Made by a program: the position numbers and the translations under genes. From Lachancea kluyveri NRRL Y-12651 (Eukaryota; Ascomycota; Saccharomycetes; Saccharomycetales; Saccharomycetaceae): a stretch of DNA of 64,000 nucleotides. The DNA lies in NCBI GenBank assembly GCA_000149225.2, contig CM000694.1, positions 186,001 to 250,000 on the forward strand, given 5' to 3'. The notes below the pieces were generated by a model. That model did not search any database and had not been told where the DNA came from. It was given only the letters and a program-made list of their open reading frames with translations. Shown piece after piece: positions 20,731 to 30,326 of the stretch (its first letter is position 1; every line of letters starts with the position of its first letter).

Positions 20731-22623
20731 TCAAACAATTTCCCCATCCTCATCCCCATCCTCCCAGTCCGCCAGAACATCTTCTGCTAAAATTTCTGCC
20801 TCCATTTGAACATTAGATAATCCGCTTAGATCTTCAATAAATCTATGGTCATTCAAAGCCTGCCTAACAAAATCCCAGCCGTGTGTTACGCACTCAGTAA
20901 TCACTTGGGGACTACAGGCTGAACAGTGTCCATACGCAGGGCTTTTGAGCTTTACAACATTAAAGTCATTTAAAAACCCTCGAATTTGATGTGGGACACT
21001 ACCTAAAATCACCATGCTATCAGCAGGGGCCAAGTTTCGCTTAGGGTGTTGTAAAACGGAGACCAATAGTTCAACAGCTTGAGAAGATGCCATAAGGGCA
21101 ACACCAGGACGTGTTACTGTACACATTTGATCCAAAGTACGGTCTGTTAAGCTATCACTGGGTGCAACAACATCATGGCAGAAATAACAACCTAAACGTT
21201 CGCCATCAAATTCCTCACAGTAATTGCCATGTCTCATGACTAAATAACTGTCAAACCCTAGCGCAGCATTAATTACAATCTTTTTTTCAACATTACCTAA
21301 TACAGTGGGCAGCCATCTAGTTTCCCTTGAATCCATGAGTAAAAAAACAGCATCGTGGTCTTTGATTAACTGTCGCAGTTTTGTGTAGTCCTTGTGCTGA
21401 CTTGATTCGTTTGTGACAGGGTGGCCAATCATAGGAACTTCTAGACAAATACCTTCGGCTTCCACCAAGGGGAACACTTTTTTCAAAGAGTCTGCAGCGG
21501 CTGCTGCCTTAGGCTTACCACAATCTTCAAATTCAAATAGTGGCTGCCTTACAGGGTTTGAAAACGACACTGTACCATTATCCACAAAAGTGATCTTTCT
21601 TACGCCCCATGCTAACAAAGATCTGGCTACATAACAGCCAAGGGTTCCTGCCCCCAGAAGTAAAACCTTGCAATTTTTAACTGCATCCAAGTCTATCTTT
21701 GGCACAATTCTCCATTTCATCAGTTTCAAGTTCAAATCAATAGATTGACCCGCAATCTTTAATGGATCAATTAATGAGCTCAAATCTGTAGCCTTTGGTG
21801 TCAGTTTGCCTTGCATATTCCTTTCCCATCCAGTAGTCCTCAATTTGGGATTGTTATCTACAGAGCCTGTTACTTCAATGTTCATCCAGAAACTATTATC
21901 ACCTTTAGGTCTAACGAAGAGCAATCTGATTATATCTAGTTTAGGGTTTAAGGTTTTCGCTAAGGACAAAAAGTTTTTTGTCAATGCCGATGGAATCATA
22001 TCCAGTTTTGATGTATCTCTGATGCCAATGGCGGTACATTTCTGCAGGGCCTTGATAGAATACTCCATGATATTGTCGTTTTCATCGACAAGAAAAACCC
22101 AGTCAGCTTTTCTCAAAGAAAACCAAGCGATAGATTTCTCTGGATCATTAATTTTACCCTTCTCTAATAAATCAAACTTCAATGTTTTAGGTTGAAAACA
22201 TGGGACAGAAACCCAATAAAAAAATTTGTATTTCTTTAAATCTGCAAAACTGATCACAGAAAACCCAACACATTTGTTGAGGTCTTCCATGCCTAGCTCC
22301 CATAATTCTTTACTTCTTTCCTGAATAAAATTTGATTTATCCAAATTCTTGAACTCTTCTATGGTGTTATAATTATAAATAGATCCTCGAAAGTCCACAC
22401 CTGGGCCTTCTAATGAAATTGGATCAAAGCTCTGCTCATTCAAAAAAAGGTGCACTGCTGGAGAGCTCTTTGGCGTTGTTGAAGCATTCAGATTAGTGTA
22501 TAATTCTCGTTTATTAGAATCCAATTTTATAACATCCAGCTTCAAACGAGATAATTCCTGGAAAAAGGATGTATCAGCAAAAGATTGGCATGGCGGCGAA
22601 AATTTCAAATTGGCATCTGGCAT
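20731..22623 (-). CDS. ATG7: E1-like autophagy enzyme Atg7
   Basis: 630 residues, the same as yeast Atg7. Activates the ubiquitin-like proteins Atg8 and Atg12 with ATP and passes them to Atg3 and Atg10. The N-terminal domain binds E2s. The adenylation domain starts near residue 320 with LLGAGTLGCYVARSLLAWG. The catalytic cysteine is in DQMCTVTRPG, about residue 501. Zinc-ligand cysteines lie in CYFCHDVV and HCSACSP. The acidic tail that binds Atg8 ends the protein. Only about 140 bp separates its stop from the GCN5 start. Confidence 0.97.
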   Translation of the reverse strand: MPDANLKFSPPCQSFADTSFFQELSRLKLDVIKLDSNKRELYTNLNASTTPKSSPAVHLFLNEQSFDPISLEGPGVDFRGSIYNYNTIEEFKNLDKSNFIQERSKELWELGMEDLNKCVGFSVISFADLKKYKFFYWVSVPCFQPKTLKFDLLEKGKINDPEKSIAWFSLRKADWVFLVDENDNIMEYSIKALQKCTAIGIRDTSKLDMIPSALTKNFLSLAKTLNPKLDIIRLLFVRPKGDNSFWMNIEVTGSVDNNPKLRTTGWERNMQGKLTPKATDLSSLIDPLKIAGQSIDLNLKLMKWRIVPKIDLDAVKNCKVLLLGAGTLGCYVARSLLAWGVRKITFVDNGTVSFSNPVRQPLFEFEDCGKPKAAAAADSLKKVFPLVEAEGICLEVPMIGHPVTNESSQHKDYTKLRQLIKDHDAVFLLMDSRETRWLPTVLGNVEKKIVINAALGFDSYLVMRHGNYCEEFDGERLGCYFCHDVVAPSDSLTDRTLDQMCTVTRPGVALMASSQAVELLVSVLQHPKRNLAPADSMVILGSVPHQIRGFLNDFNVVKLKSPAYGHCSACSPQVITECVTHGWDFVRQALNDHRFIEDLSGLSNVQMEAEILAEDVLADWEDGDEDGEIV

Positions 22624-22855
22624 CTTGTTAATTTTAATGATATGGTCAAGCTGCTGATTTTTTATCCAATGGTGTGCATACTCACTTGTTTACTAGAAGA
22701 AGGGAAGGGAGGGAGGAGAAGGGGGGAGAGGAAGGGACCTACGAAACACTATATTAAATCAAGATCACGTACCACGAACATTATTATGCTAATGGGTAAG
22801 GCAGGTTTTAATATACACACATATGGGATTTATACTATACAAAAGTTAGAATCTA

Positions 22856-24412
22856 TTACACCTCTGGTTGAACAACAGCAGATGGATCGTTCAATGTCAT
22901 TTCGTCTAATTCGTCCAACAGTTCGTCAATGTCAATTTGTGGAGCGTCTTCATCTTCGTCCTCATCCATGCTGTCGGAATTTGTTGCAGGCGGTGGCTGA
23001 TCGTTTTTGTATAAGTTAATCGTCTGTCTCAGTTCATTATCTTCTTCCAATTCTTGCAAGAATAATTCGTAATCCTTCTCTGCACGTTCCATTTCTTGTT
23101 TTTGTTGTCTCGAGCTGTAGTCTTGCGAAGCATCGATGTCCTTGTGCTCTTTAGCCATTCTCTTCAGCTTCCAGTTTCTGTTTTTACGAGTCTTTCTGAC
23201 ATATAGCTTCTTAACTATGACGACATCTGGGACGTAGTCGATGTTCAATCCGTCAAACAACTCAGAGTTATAGTTAGAGTTAGCAATAAAGTAGCCCATA
23301 ACGCTGTCACCGGGATGGCAGATGGCCCCCAAATGGGATCTGACGTAGTACACCTGGTCATTTGAACCCAAATCAGATGATCTTGCCACAGTGATATCAG
23401 CTAAAACTTTTTTACCTCTAGTTTGGCCAGTTGGTTCGACGTCCAAAACAATAAACTCAACCAGTTGAGAGACATCTGCCAAACTGTCAAAGGGGGAACG
23501 CCAGTAAACGGAGGGTGATAAATCGGCAGTTTGCATAGTTGTTGGGTCTAGAAACTGAACGGTGTTTGAAATTTTGGAACACAGAACAAATTGAGAAATG
23601 TTACCCAAAGATCTAGCCAACTTTTTCGGCAAAACAACCAAATCATCCCTACAAATTGGGACAATTTCCACAGAATAAGAAAATTTATAAGTGGAGGCAC
23701 CAGTGTGGGTATCCTGTGAAATTAACTCTTCGGACTTCTTTGATTTGATCGGAACGACTGCATTCAAGAAATCAAGCATTTTCACGGCATGGTTCTTCTG
23801 TGCGTAAAAGAAATCCAACCCGTCCTTAGACTCAGAGATAGAAATGGTATCAACATGGGCATTGTGTTTCAAGATAAGTTGTTCCAAATACAAGAAGGTC
23901 CTTTTGTGGTGAACCTTTTGTCTTATTTGAACGGTGGCCCTCCAGGTATTTGTGGTGTAGGACCTGGCACAATCCGCACACTGCATAGCAACGACAACGT
24001 ACTCAACCTCAAATGTCTGCTGGACAATAGTGTTAGACATAGCTTCACCTTGAACAGTTAGTTTAACCCTGATACGCCTGGAGTGAGGTTCGGTCCAGAT
24101 GAAAGACGCATCGACCAATCTAACCTTATTTAAACCTTTCAAACGACGTAGACACAATGCCAACAATTCCCTAGATTCCAACTCGGCCCTAATCCACTGA
24201 CCTGGTGGCTGTAAGAATCTTTCACAGTTTCTACAAAAAGAGATGTTAGCTTCTCTTGGGATACCTTCGGTGATGTCGACGGTTAATTTGATACAGTCGT
24301 AACACATAACCAACCCTGAGGAACCATCCATAGGTACACCACAGTTGCAACATAACAATGTGGCAGTTTGGTGGTTGTGCATGTGATTCTGATCTAGCGG
24401 TGTATAATTCAT
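22856..24412 (-). CDS. NMD3: 60S ribosomal export adaptor Nmd3
   Basis: 518 residues, equal to yeast Nmd3. Binds late pre-60S subunits and recruits Crm1 for nuclear export. The N-terminus has zinc-binding Cys pairs (LLCCNCG, MCYDC, FCRNC, QCADC). The C-terminus has a leucine-rich export signal DIDELLDELDEMTLND and an acidic tract, preceded by a basic region with KKLYVRKTRKNRNWKLKR. PAC and RRPE motifs sit in its promoter. Confidence 0.98.
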   Translation of the reverse strand: MNYTPLDQNHMHNHQTATLLCCNCGVPMDGSSGLVMCYDCIKLTVDITEGIPREANISFCRNCERFLQPPGQWIRAELESRELLALCLRRLKGLNKVRLVDASFIWTEPHSRRIRVKLTVQGEAMSNTIVQQTFEVEYVVVAMQCADCARSYTTNTWRATVQIRQKVHHKRTFLYLEQLILKHNAHVDTISISESKDGLDFFYAQKNHAVKMLDFLNAVVPIKSKKSEELISQDTHTGASTYKFSYSVEIVPICRDDLVVLPKKLARSLGNISQFVLCSKISNTVQFLDPTTMQTADLSPSVYWRSPFDSLADVSQLVEFIVLDVEPTGQTRGKKVLADITVARSSDLGSNDQVYYVRSHLGAICHPGDSVMGYFIANSNYNSELFDGLNIDYVPDVVIVKKLYVRKTRKNRNWKLKRMAKEHKDIDASQDYSSRQQKQEMERAEKDYELFLQELEEDNELRQTINLYKNDQPPPATNSDSMDEDEDEDAPQIDIDELLDELDEMTLNDPSAVVQPEV

Positions 24413-24471
24413 TGCTAATACTGAGCTTGATCGTTAAAGTAAGGGAGTGGGTTTACTAATTGGTAAGATTA

Positions 24472-24511
24472 GATGAGATGAGATGAGATGAACAATTTGG
24501 TAAAATTTTTC
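24472..24511. promoter_or_regulatory. PAC and RRPE motifs upstream of NMD3
   Basis: Repeated GATGAG units at 24472-24490 (PAC) and AAAATTTTTC at 24502-24511 (RRPE), 60-100 bp upstream of the NMD3 start. These mark ribosome-biogenesis genes in yeasts (Dot6/Tod6 and Stb3 targets). Confidence 0.85.
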
Positions 24512-24639
24512 ACGGCGCCACGCTCAGGTCGGAAAAAAGAAAAGGCTACAAGAAGTAGTCACGTGCACAGCACATGAATACTGTTCTTGAACTATCAAAT
24601 AATTAAGAATATCACTGATTTTATATCTACCATATACAT

Positions 24640-25194
24640 CTATTTCTTCTTTTTATTACCCTTGCCATTGAACAGCAAACCAAAAGTTTTTTTCGACGTT
24701 TTTTCTATGCGAGGTTCATCTTCGTCACTATCGCTGTCGTCGTTGCTGACGGACGTAGTACTGGCTTTAGTTCTCTTTTGTAGCTCCTCACTTACTTTCT
24801 CTTTCTGTGCCTTCCTCATTCTGTGCTTCAAAGCAACCATCGCCTTTGTATCATCCTTACTAATTCTATATATAGTATTTCTCTGTTGGTGTTCGACGTT
24901 TTTCCTCTTTTTTTTCGCCAAAGAGGATATTTTCTTGTCGCTGTTAATGAATTCACCAATAGTTGCGATATCTTCCTTATCGTTACTATCCTGGCTTTCA
25001 AAGTTCAGGCCAGCACCTATCTGTACAACAGGCAGCTGAAAAAATGCACTTTTGGAATCAGTCAAGTCTTTGCATTGCTCAGTGGACTCCTGATTTCCTA
25101 ACCAACTTAGCACCTTTGAAGTGTTATTGTTGAAAGATAGCTGCAGTTTAGCCTGCAGTTGCTGCTTAGCTTCAATCTCCTTAGCTCTAGACAT
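24640..25194 (-). CDS. NOP19: Nucleolar SSU-processome protein Nop19
   Basis: 184 residues from the ATG at 25194; the frame stays open to 25239 but only through a TTG, and MSRAKEIEAKQQLQAKLQ is the family N-terminus. Contains the conserved FFQLPVVQIGAGLNF, IGEFINSDKKISSLAKKKRK and NTIYRISKDDTKAMVALKHR blocks, and ends in a Lys-rich tail. In yeast it is needed for pre-18S cleavages at A0, A1 and A2. A chromosome VII gene lying between chromosome VIII orthologs here. Confidence 0.94.
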   Translation of the reverse strand: MSRAKEIEAKQQLQAKLQLSFNNNTSKVLSWLGNQESTEQCKDLTDSKSAFFQLPVVQIGAGLNFESQDSNDKEDIATIGEFINSDKKISSLAKKKRKNVEHQQRNTIYRISKDDTKAMVALKHRMRKAQKEKVSEELQKRTKASTTSVSNDDSDSDEDEPRIEKTSKKTFGLLFNGKGNKKKK

Positions 25195-25450
25195 CCTTGT
25201 ATGTGTGTGCACTAGCGCTCCAAGCTTAGTTGTTCCCAATTAATCGTCTCGAAAGAGCAGTATCTTTGAAATTCCAAGCTTTTCTGAACGTGCGGAGTGC
25301 GCACACAGTGAAAGATCACTTGTTAGACAACCGGTATGCAACGAGAGCATTTGAATCACTCAAAATTGAGGGATTACCAGTCAATTCAAGACAAAGAGTT
25401 TTTTTTTGGAGGCAGCAAATATTTATTTTCTAAATATTATACAATTTGAA

Positions 25451-26758
25451 CTATTTTCTGTATCCTTTTTCTTGCATATGCTTTTTCTGTTGTATCCTTT
25501 TTTTTTCACCAAAATTCTCCTTGTCCATGGCCATCAAGCTCTCCCTCTTGGCAGCTGTAACCTTGTTTAAAGCTTTTCTGATCACAGCAGTATCATGCAC
25601 CTTTTCAAATTGATCCATCTTTTTATTTATTCTTTCTTCGATGGATTCGATTCTGGTAATGTCTCTTTGTGTTACAAAGCAGATAGATTCACCGGACCTG
25701 CCCGCACGCGCAGTACGACCTGCTCTATGAATGAACGTGTCCGGATTGGCTGGAATATCATAATTAACCACTAGTGCTACGCTAGGGATATCTAGACCTC
25801 TGGATGCTACATCAGTGGCAATCAACACTCTGGCTGCGTTAGCGCGAAATCTATGCAAGGAGTTTGTTCTCTCTTGCTGAGGCATTTGGGAGTGAAGCGA
25901 AGCAACTCTCACATCCAAGCCTTTTAATGTTCTTCTTAGAATTTCTGCCGTGACGGTTCTGTTAACGAAGATAATTGCACTAGAGTTCTCATAATCTTCA
26001 CTGGTGAGTATTTGATACAGATAGGCTTCTTTGACGTGTTCAGGAACTAGCAGATATTCGGTTTTCAAAGTGGAAGGAATGGCAAGCTTATCTACTGACT
26101 CGACTTGATAAGAGAAAACTGGCGGTTTGCCCTCTTGGTTTGGAGCATTTTGCAGAGCTTTCACTTGATCTGTCATTGTCGCAGTAAATAACAAGTTTTG
26201 TCTCTTGTTTTTTGGTGGCAAAATACTAACACACGTGGCCAGGTCTTCACTGAAAGTGTTGGTTAACAGAATATCAGCTTCATCTAGTACTAAATACTTG
26301 ACCCTTCTCAAACCGCCTATTGTGTCATCACCACTATTCATGATATGATGTGCTAATCTCCCAGGAGTAGCAACAATAAAATGTGGCTTCTTTTGTAATT
26401 CTATGGCTTGTTGAACAATGCTTTCACCCCCAACCACTAGTGCGACTTTGATATTCATACTGCTTCCCAGGGCGGTGAATTGTTCTGCAATTTGCATTGC
26501 CAATTCTCTCGTTGGAGTCAGGATAACGCCAAACATACCACTTGGATCCTCAGACCAACTGGTCAACATTGGTGCAGCAAAGGCAATAGTCTTACCGGAA
26601 CCAGTCTTGGCACCACCTATACAGTCACGCCCTCCAAGAATTTCGGGAATACAGGTTCTTTGAATGGCCGTAGGCTGAGTGATTTTCATAGCATTCAAGG
26701 CTTCAACTAGCCATTTGGCAACGCCTAGAGAACTAAAGCTTTTAGGTACCTCCACCAT
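25451..26758 (-). CDS. DBP8: DEAD-box RNA helicase Dbp8
   Basis: 435 residues (yeast 431). All helicase motifs are visible: Q motif (FSSLGVAKWL with QPTAIQ), AKTGSGKT, PTRELA, VLDEADILL, FTATMT, IIFVNRT, ATDVASRGLDIP and HRAGRTAR. Acts in 40S subunit assembly in the nucleolus, stimulated by Esf2 in yeast. Lys-rich tail. PAC and RRPE elements in the promoter. Confidence 0.97.
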   Translation of the reverse strand: MVEVPKSFSSLGVAKWLVEALNAMKITQPTAIQRTCIPEILGGRDCIGGAKTGSGKTIAFAAPMLTSWSEDPSGMFGVILTPTRELAMQIAEQFTALGSSMNIKVALVVGGESIVQQAIELQKKPHFIVATPGRLAHHIMNSGDDTIGGLRRVKYLVLDEADILLTNTFSEDLATCVSILPPKNKRQNLLFTATMTDQVKALQNAPNQEGKPPVFSYQVESVDKLAIPSTLKTEYLLVPEHVKEAYLYQILTSEDYENSSAIIFVNRTVTAEILRRTLKGLDVRVASLHSQMPQQERTNSLHRFRANAARVLIATDVASRGLDIPSVALVVNYDIPANPDTFIHRAGRTARAGRSGESICFVTQRDITRIESIEERINKKMDQFEKVHDTAVIRKALNKVTAAKRESLMAMDKENFGEKKRIQQKKHMQEKGYRK

Positions 26759-26821
26759 TGCTTCTCTTCACACTTCTATTATTTACAAGCACTCTTTCTA
26801 TATGAGAAATAACTAGTTTGA

Positions 26822-26858
26822 GATGAGATGAGATGAGCTGAATTTTTCAAAATTTTTC
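26822..26858. promoter_or_regulatory. PAC and RRPE motifs upstream of DBP8
   Basis: GATGAGATGAGATGAG at 26822-26837 and AAAATTTTTC at 26849-26858, about 65-100 bp upstream of the DBP8 start. Confidence 0.85.
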
Positions 26859-26927
26859 ATGTCAAGAAAAAGAAATGCGCCATTGTCCGATAACCGGGGT
26901 TATAGGAGAGCACAATCACAAGTTGAA

Positions 26928-28550
26928 TTATAGCTTGTTTGCACACTTGGCCATCTTTTCCAGTAGAACATCAATATTTTCACCTCTTAATGCACTGATA
27001 GGTATAATGTCCCATCTGAACTGCGAGCAATGCTCTTGAATTTTTAAAAATTTGTTCACTGATGAGGGCTTTTGACAATCTATATCTGCTTTGTTGCAAA
27101 CTACCAGAACATTTTTTTCCACAACCTTATCCATGCCTCCCAATTCATCAATCAAAGTTTGTAAATCGTTCAAAGGCTCCTCATTCTCCAAACTTATTAC
27201 AAAGACCAGCCCTTTGGAACGTTCGATATGTCTTAGAAATTCCAAGCCCATGCCTTTGTCCTTCGATGCGTCCTTAATGATTCCTGGTATATCAGCCACA
27301 GTGAAGCTTGGTTTGTCAATACCCAAAGAGATGGTACCAATAGTTGGATGAAGAGTGGTAAACTCCCAATGGCCAATCCTTGGCTTGGCATTTGAAATTC
27401 GGTTTAAAATAGTTGATTTCCCGGCGTTAGGTAGTCCTACAAGTCCTAAATCAGCCAAACTCTTCAATTCAAACATGAAAAACTGTTCTAAGCCGTTTCT
27501 ACCGCTTTTGGCAAACCTTGGATTTCTGATCAAGTTTGTCAAAAAATGCATATTACCTAATCCGCCTTTGCCTCCCTTTAGTATATTAATTGGTTTCTCT
27601 GTAGGCTTATCCAAATCAATACCAAACAAAGGAAATCTATCGGATTCCAGCTCAGCGTCTGTTACTTCGTAGTCATAAACTTTTACCTTTTCGTTTAATT
27701 CCTGAAACCAATCTTTTTCTAAATGGAAATCCCTAGTCTTGCCTTTAAATAGCCAATCCTCACCAGGCTCACAGTTCTCTCTAAAAAGCTGGATATGCGT
27801 TGGCTTTTGATCCATTTCAAATCTTCCTAAACATTGCAAATCTACCGTGCTATTATTTAACATCTCTCTTAATGGCCTACCACCTCTCTCCTGTTGCTTC
27901 TGTTGAATATATTCGCGTACGACTTTTGGATCCATACACCATTTTACAACGGTACCAACCGGAACCGTTATCAAAGTATCCTTACCGCGAGCCCCATCCA
28001 ATTGGTCCGATGCACCATTGTGCCCATCTTCAGCTATGTAAGTGGTCCTTAGTTTAGCCAGCGTATTAATACCTTCCGCTGTCCGTACGTAAACACTACC
28101 GCCATCGCCCCCGTCACCACCATCTGGAGGACCAATCGCCCTACCCGCATCCCTGAAAAATGATACAGCACCATCACCACCTTTCCCGCTTCTGCATTTG
28201 ATAATCCGTAGGTCAACAAAGCTTTTTGCTTGTGCATGACGATGTGTGTTTTGAGCCAAATAGTTCATGGAGGTAAAATTCGACAGCGGAGCGCTCACAT
28301 GAATATAAGGCGACTCAGGAGGCTTCGAGACAATTCTGTGAGGGAAGTGTTCCGGACCGCTTAATTCATTGTTTCCCTTAGAGTTTTGTATCTGTTGATC
28401 CACCTTTTCACGAAGTTTCTTCTTGGAAAAAGACGTCTTGTTCAACTGCTGTAACCACTCTTCATTATCTGCTACCCCCGGCGCATTATCAGGTGTATTC
28501 GATATAAGTCTCTTGAAGATTTTGGACGCTTTCGGAGTTGGTTTAAACAT
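26928..28550 (-). CDS. MTG2: Mitochondrial Obg-type GTPase Mtg2
   Basis: 540 residues (yeast 518). Basic N-terminus (MFKPTPKASKIFKRLISN) consistent with mitochondrial import. Obg fold (about 110-335) with glycine-rich GKGGDGAVSFFRD and GGDGGDGGSVYV, then a GTPase domain with LPNAGKST near residue 370, DIPGI and NKAD. Helps assemble the mitochondrial large ribosomal subunit at the inner membrane. The start is the ATG at 28550. Confidence 0.96.
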   Translation of the reverse strand: MFKPTPKASKIFKRLISNTPDNAPGVADNEEWLQQLNKTSFSKKKLREKVDQQIQNSKGNNELSGPEHFPHRIVSKPPESPYIHVSAPLSNFTSMNYLAQNTHRHAQAKSFVDLRIIKCRSGKGGDGAVSFFRDAGRAIGPPDGGDGGDGGSVYVRTAEGINTLAKLRTTYIAEDGHNGASDQLDGARGKDTLITVPVGTVVKWCMDPKVVREYIQQKQQERGGRPLREMLNNSTVDLQCLGRFEMDQKPTHIQLFRENCEPGEDWLFKGKTRDFHLEKDWFQELNEKVKVYDYEVTDAELESDRFPLFGIDLDKPTEKPINILKGGKGGLGNMHFLTNLIRNPRFAKSGRNGLEQFFMFELKSLADLGLVGLPNAGKSTILNRISNAKPRIGHWEFTTLHPTIGTISLGIDKPSFTVADIPGIIKDASKDKGMGLEFLRHIERSKGLVFVISLENEEPLNDLQTLIDELGGMDKVVEKNVLVVCNKADIDCQKPSSVNKFLKIQEHCSQFRWDIIPISALRGENIDVLLEKMAKCANKL

Positions 28551-29346
28551 CAGGATGCTGCTATTTAAACTGTTACTCTATTTACTAACTACTAAGAGAC
28601 AATTGAAGTTGATTCGAAAATTATAGACGTTTATTTCTACGTACATAATGCCTGAAAGTTATCGAATCGGACACTTCATGTCATTTACAGACTTATATAT
28701 TAACCACTTTGTAGATACTGAGCTGCAAACTGCAATACTAATCCATCGCTGCCCACCCATCTTAGTCTTGGTTAGGTACGTATTTATTAAAGTAACAATG
28801 CGTACTGTCCGGTAAAGAAAACTAACTTCTTTGTAACGTGCTGTTGTGGACGGATTCAAGAAAAGATACTTGGGAAAAATAAAATGTTGACTATTCCAAT
28901 TTTCAAGAAGCCCCAGCTTCTTAATAGGTAGATTTCAGCAAAAAAGGGGAACATTGGAGTCTTTTTAGGTGTTTCCGATGCACAGATGACTACTGCATTC
29001 GCGTTTATGTGGCAAGGTTAGAAATATTAATCAATTATTGGTTAAGATATGGGAGTACACCGGATTCGGTTGAAACTTAGGCGTTCTTTTAATAGTTAGA
29101 AAACCTCATCATTCAAAGCGATTTCTCCTTATCTAACGTCAAACACAGCTCGGGTGTAATATAAGTTAGACTCAAACCTTAAATTGTGTAAACGAAACAC
29201 ATTCCATGCAATGTCAATAACTGCTGCGAGGGCATCAATACTGTAAGCTTGATCACACGATCAATTTATACTAACCACAAACTTCATTATACATTATTTA
29301 CTGAAGGGCAGAACTGAAAGTCTTATATTACATACTACTACCAAAG
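28551..29346. other. MTG2-THP2 intergenic region
   Basis: 796 bp. No ORF or RNA gene recognised. A perfect short inverted repeat TTGATC-ACAC-GATCAA lies at 29249-29264, near the end of THP2. Confidence 0.5.
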
Positions 29347-30162
29347 TTACATCATATCGACATCACCGTCAGCAGGTTCCGGGGAGTTGTCCAAATCTTT
29401 TTTTAAAGACTCAATTTTTTGAACCACTTTCTTCATCGAATTGCCACTTTCACCAAATAACATGTTTTCTAAAGAATCCCACTGTTGTCGCCAATTCGCA
29501 ACATCTTTGGTCAGCTTTTCAAATAAATCCTTCAACAAGTATTTGTTCTCTAAGCTATACCTAGCACGAGAAAACTTGATGTTATCAATATATTGCAAAA
29601 GGTTATATCTCAATTCATTCGTATCATCGATTATTTGTTCGTCATTCTCTCCTTCACTACGAAGAGAGTCATACTGTTTCAGAATTTCATCGATTTCTTG
29701 TGGCGGGTTGGTTCTATTAATGACAATTTTACTGGTGTCTCCACTTGATTCTAGCTGTCGACAAAGTTTCATAGAAAGCCTGCCCAGTAGATTAACATGT
29801 ATCATCCATGACCTATTTAGGTTTCTTAATTCTCTTGTGTAAATGAACAGATTATCAGGATTAGAAGCATCCTTGTAAGAAAAAAAAAGCTTACTTCTCG
29901 CTGTATCGGCTGATGGACTTATCTTCACCTTGGTATTGTATGACTCCATTACAGAGCTTTGATTAGACTTCAAATTTGCCATTGACTTAACCAATGTCGG
30001 ATGCTCTTCCTGCAGCTTCTCTAAAGTTTTGATCTTCTTCCCGTCTGCTTCATTTTCATCTGCTAACTTATACAACAAACGGAGAGCTTCATTGACCTGC
30101 TCATAGCTTTCTTCCAGAAAACCTTGTTGTTCATCTAAGAGGTCAACGAATGTTGTATTCAT
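29347..30162 (-). CDS. THP2: THO complex subunit Thp2
   Basis: 271 residues (yeast 261). Mostly helical and probably coiled-coil (about 10-80 and 190-260), with an acidic end ADGDVDMM. No enzymatic motif. In yeast it is part of the THO/TREX complex that couples Pol II elongation to mRNA packaging and prevents R-loops. Sequence conservation in this family is low; the call rests on length, helical composition and position between MTG2 and CDC23, which match S. cerevisiae exactly. Confidence 0.85.
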   Translation of the reverse strand: MNTTFVDLLDEQQGFLEESYEQVNEALRLLYKLADENEADGKKIKTLEKLQEEHPTLVKSMANLKSNQSSVMESYNTKVKISPSADTARSKLFFSYKDASNPDNLFIYTRELRNLNRSWMIHVNLLGRLSMKLCRQLESSGDTSKIVINRTNPPQEIDEILKQYDSLRSEGENDEQIIDDTNELRYNLLQYIDNIKFSRARYSLENKYLLKDLFEKLTKDVANWRQQWDSLENMLFGESGNSMKKVVQKIESLKKDLDNSPEPADGDVDMM

Positions 30163-30326
30163 TGCGATGTTTCTTTGAAGGTGTCTTTCTTTAGTTATTC
30201 TTGGTGTCGGGCATTAAGTTTTTTTTTTCCTTTTTGTGAAATTCTGTTGATAGTTTAAAGTGTGAGGCGAAGACGAAAAAGGAAGCCTCTGACAAATCAT
30301 ATATAGGTATAGATACAGATATATAC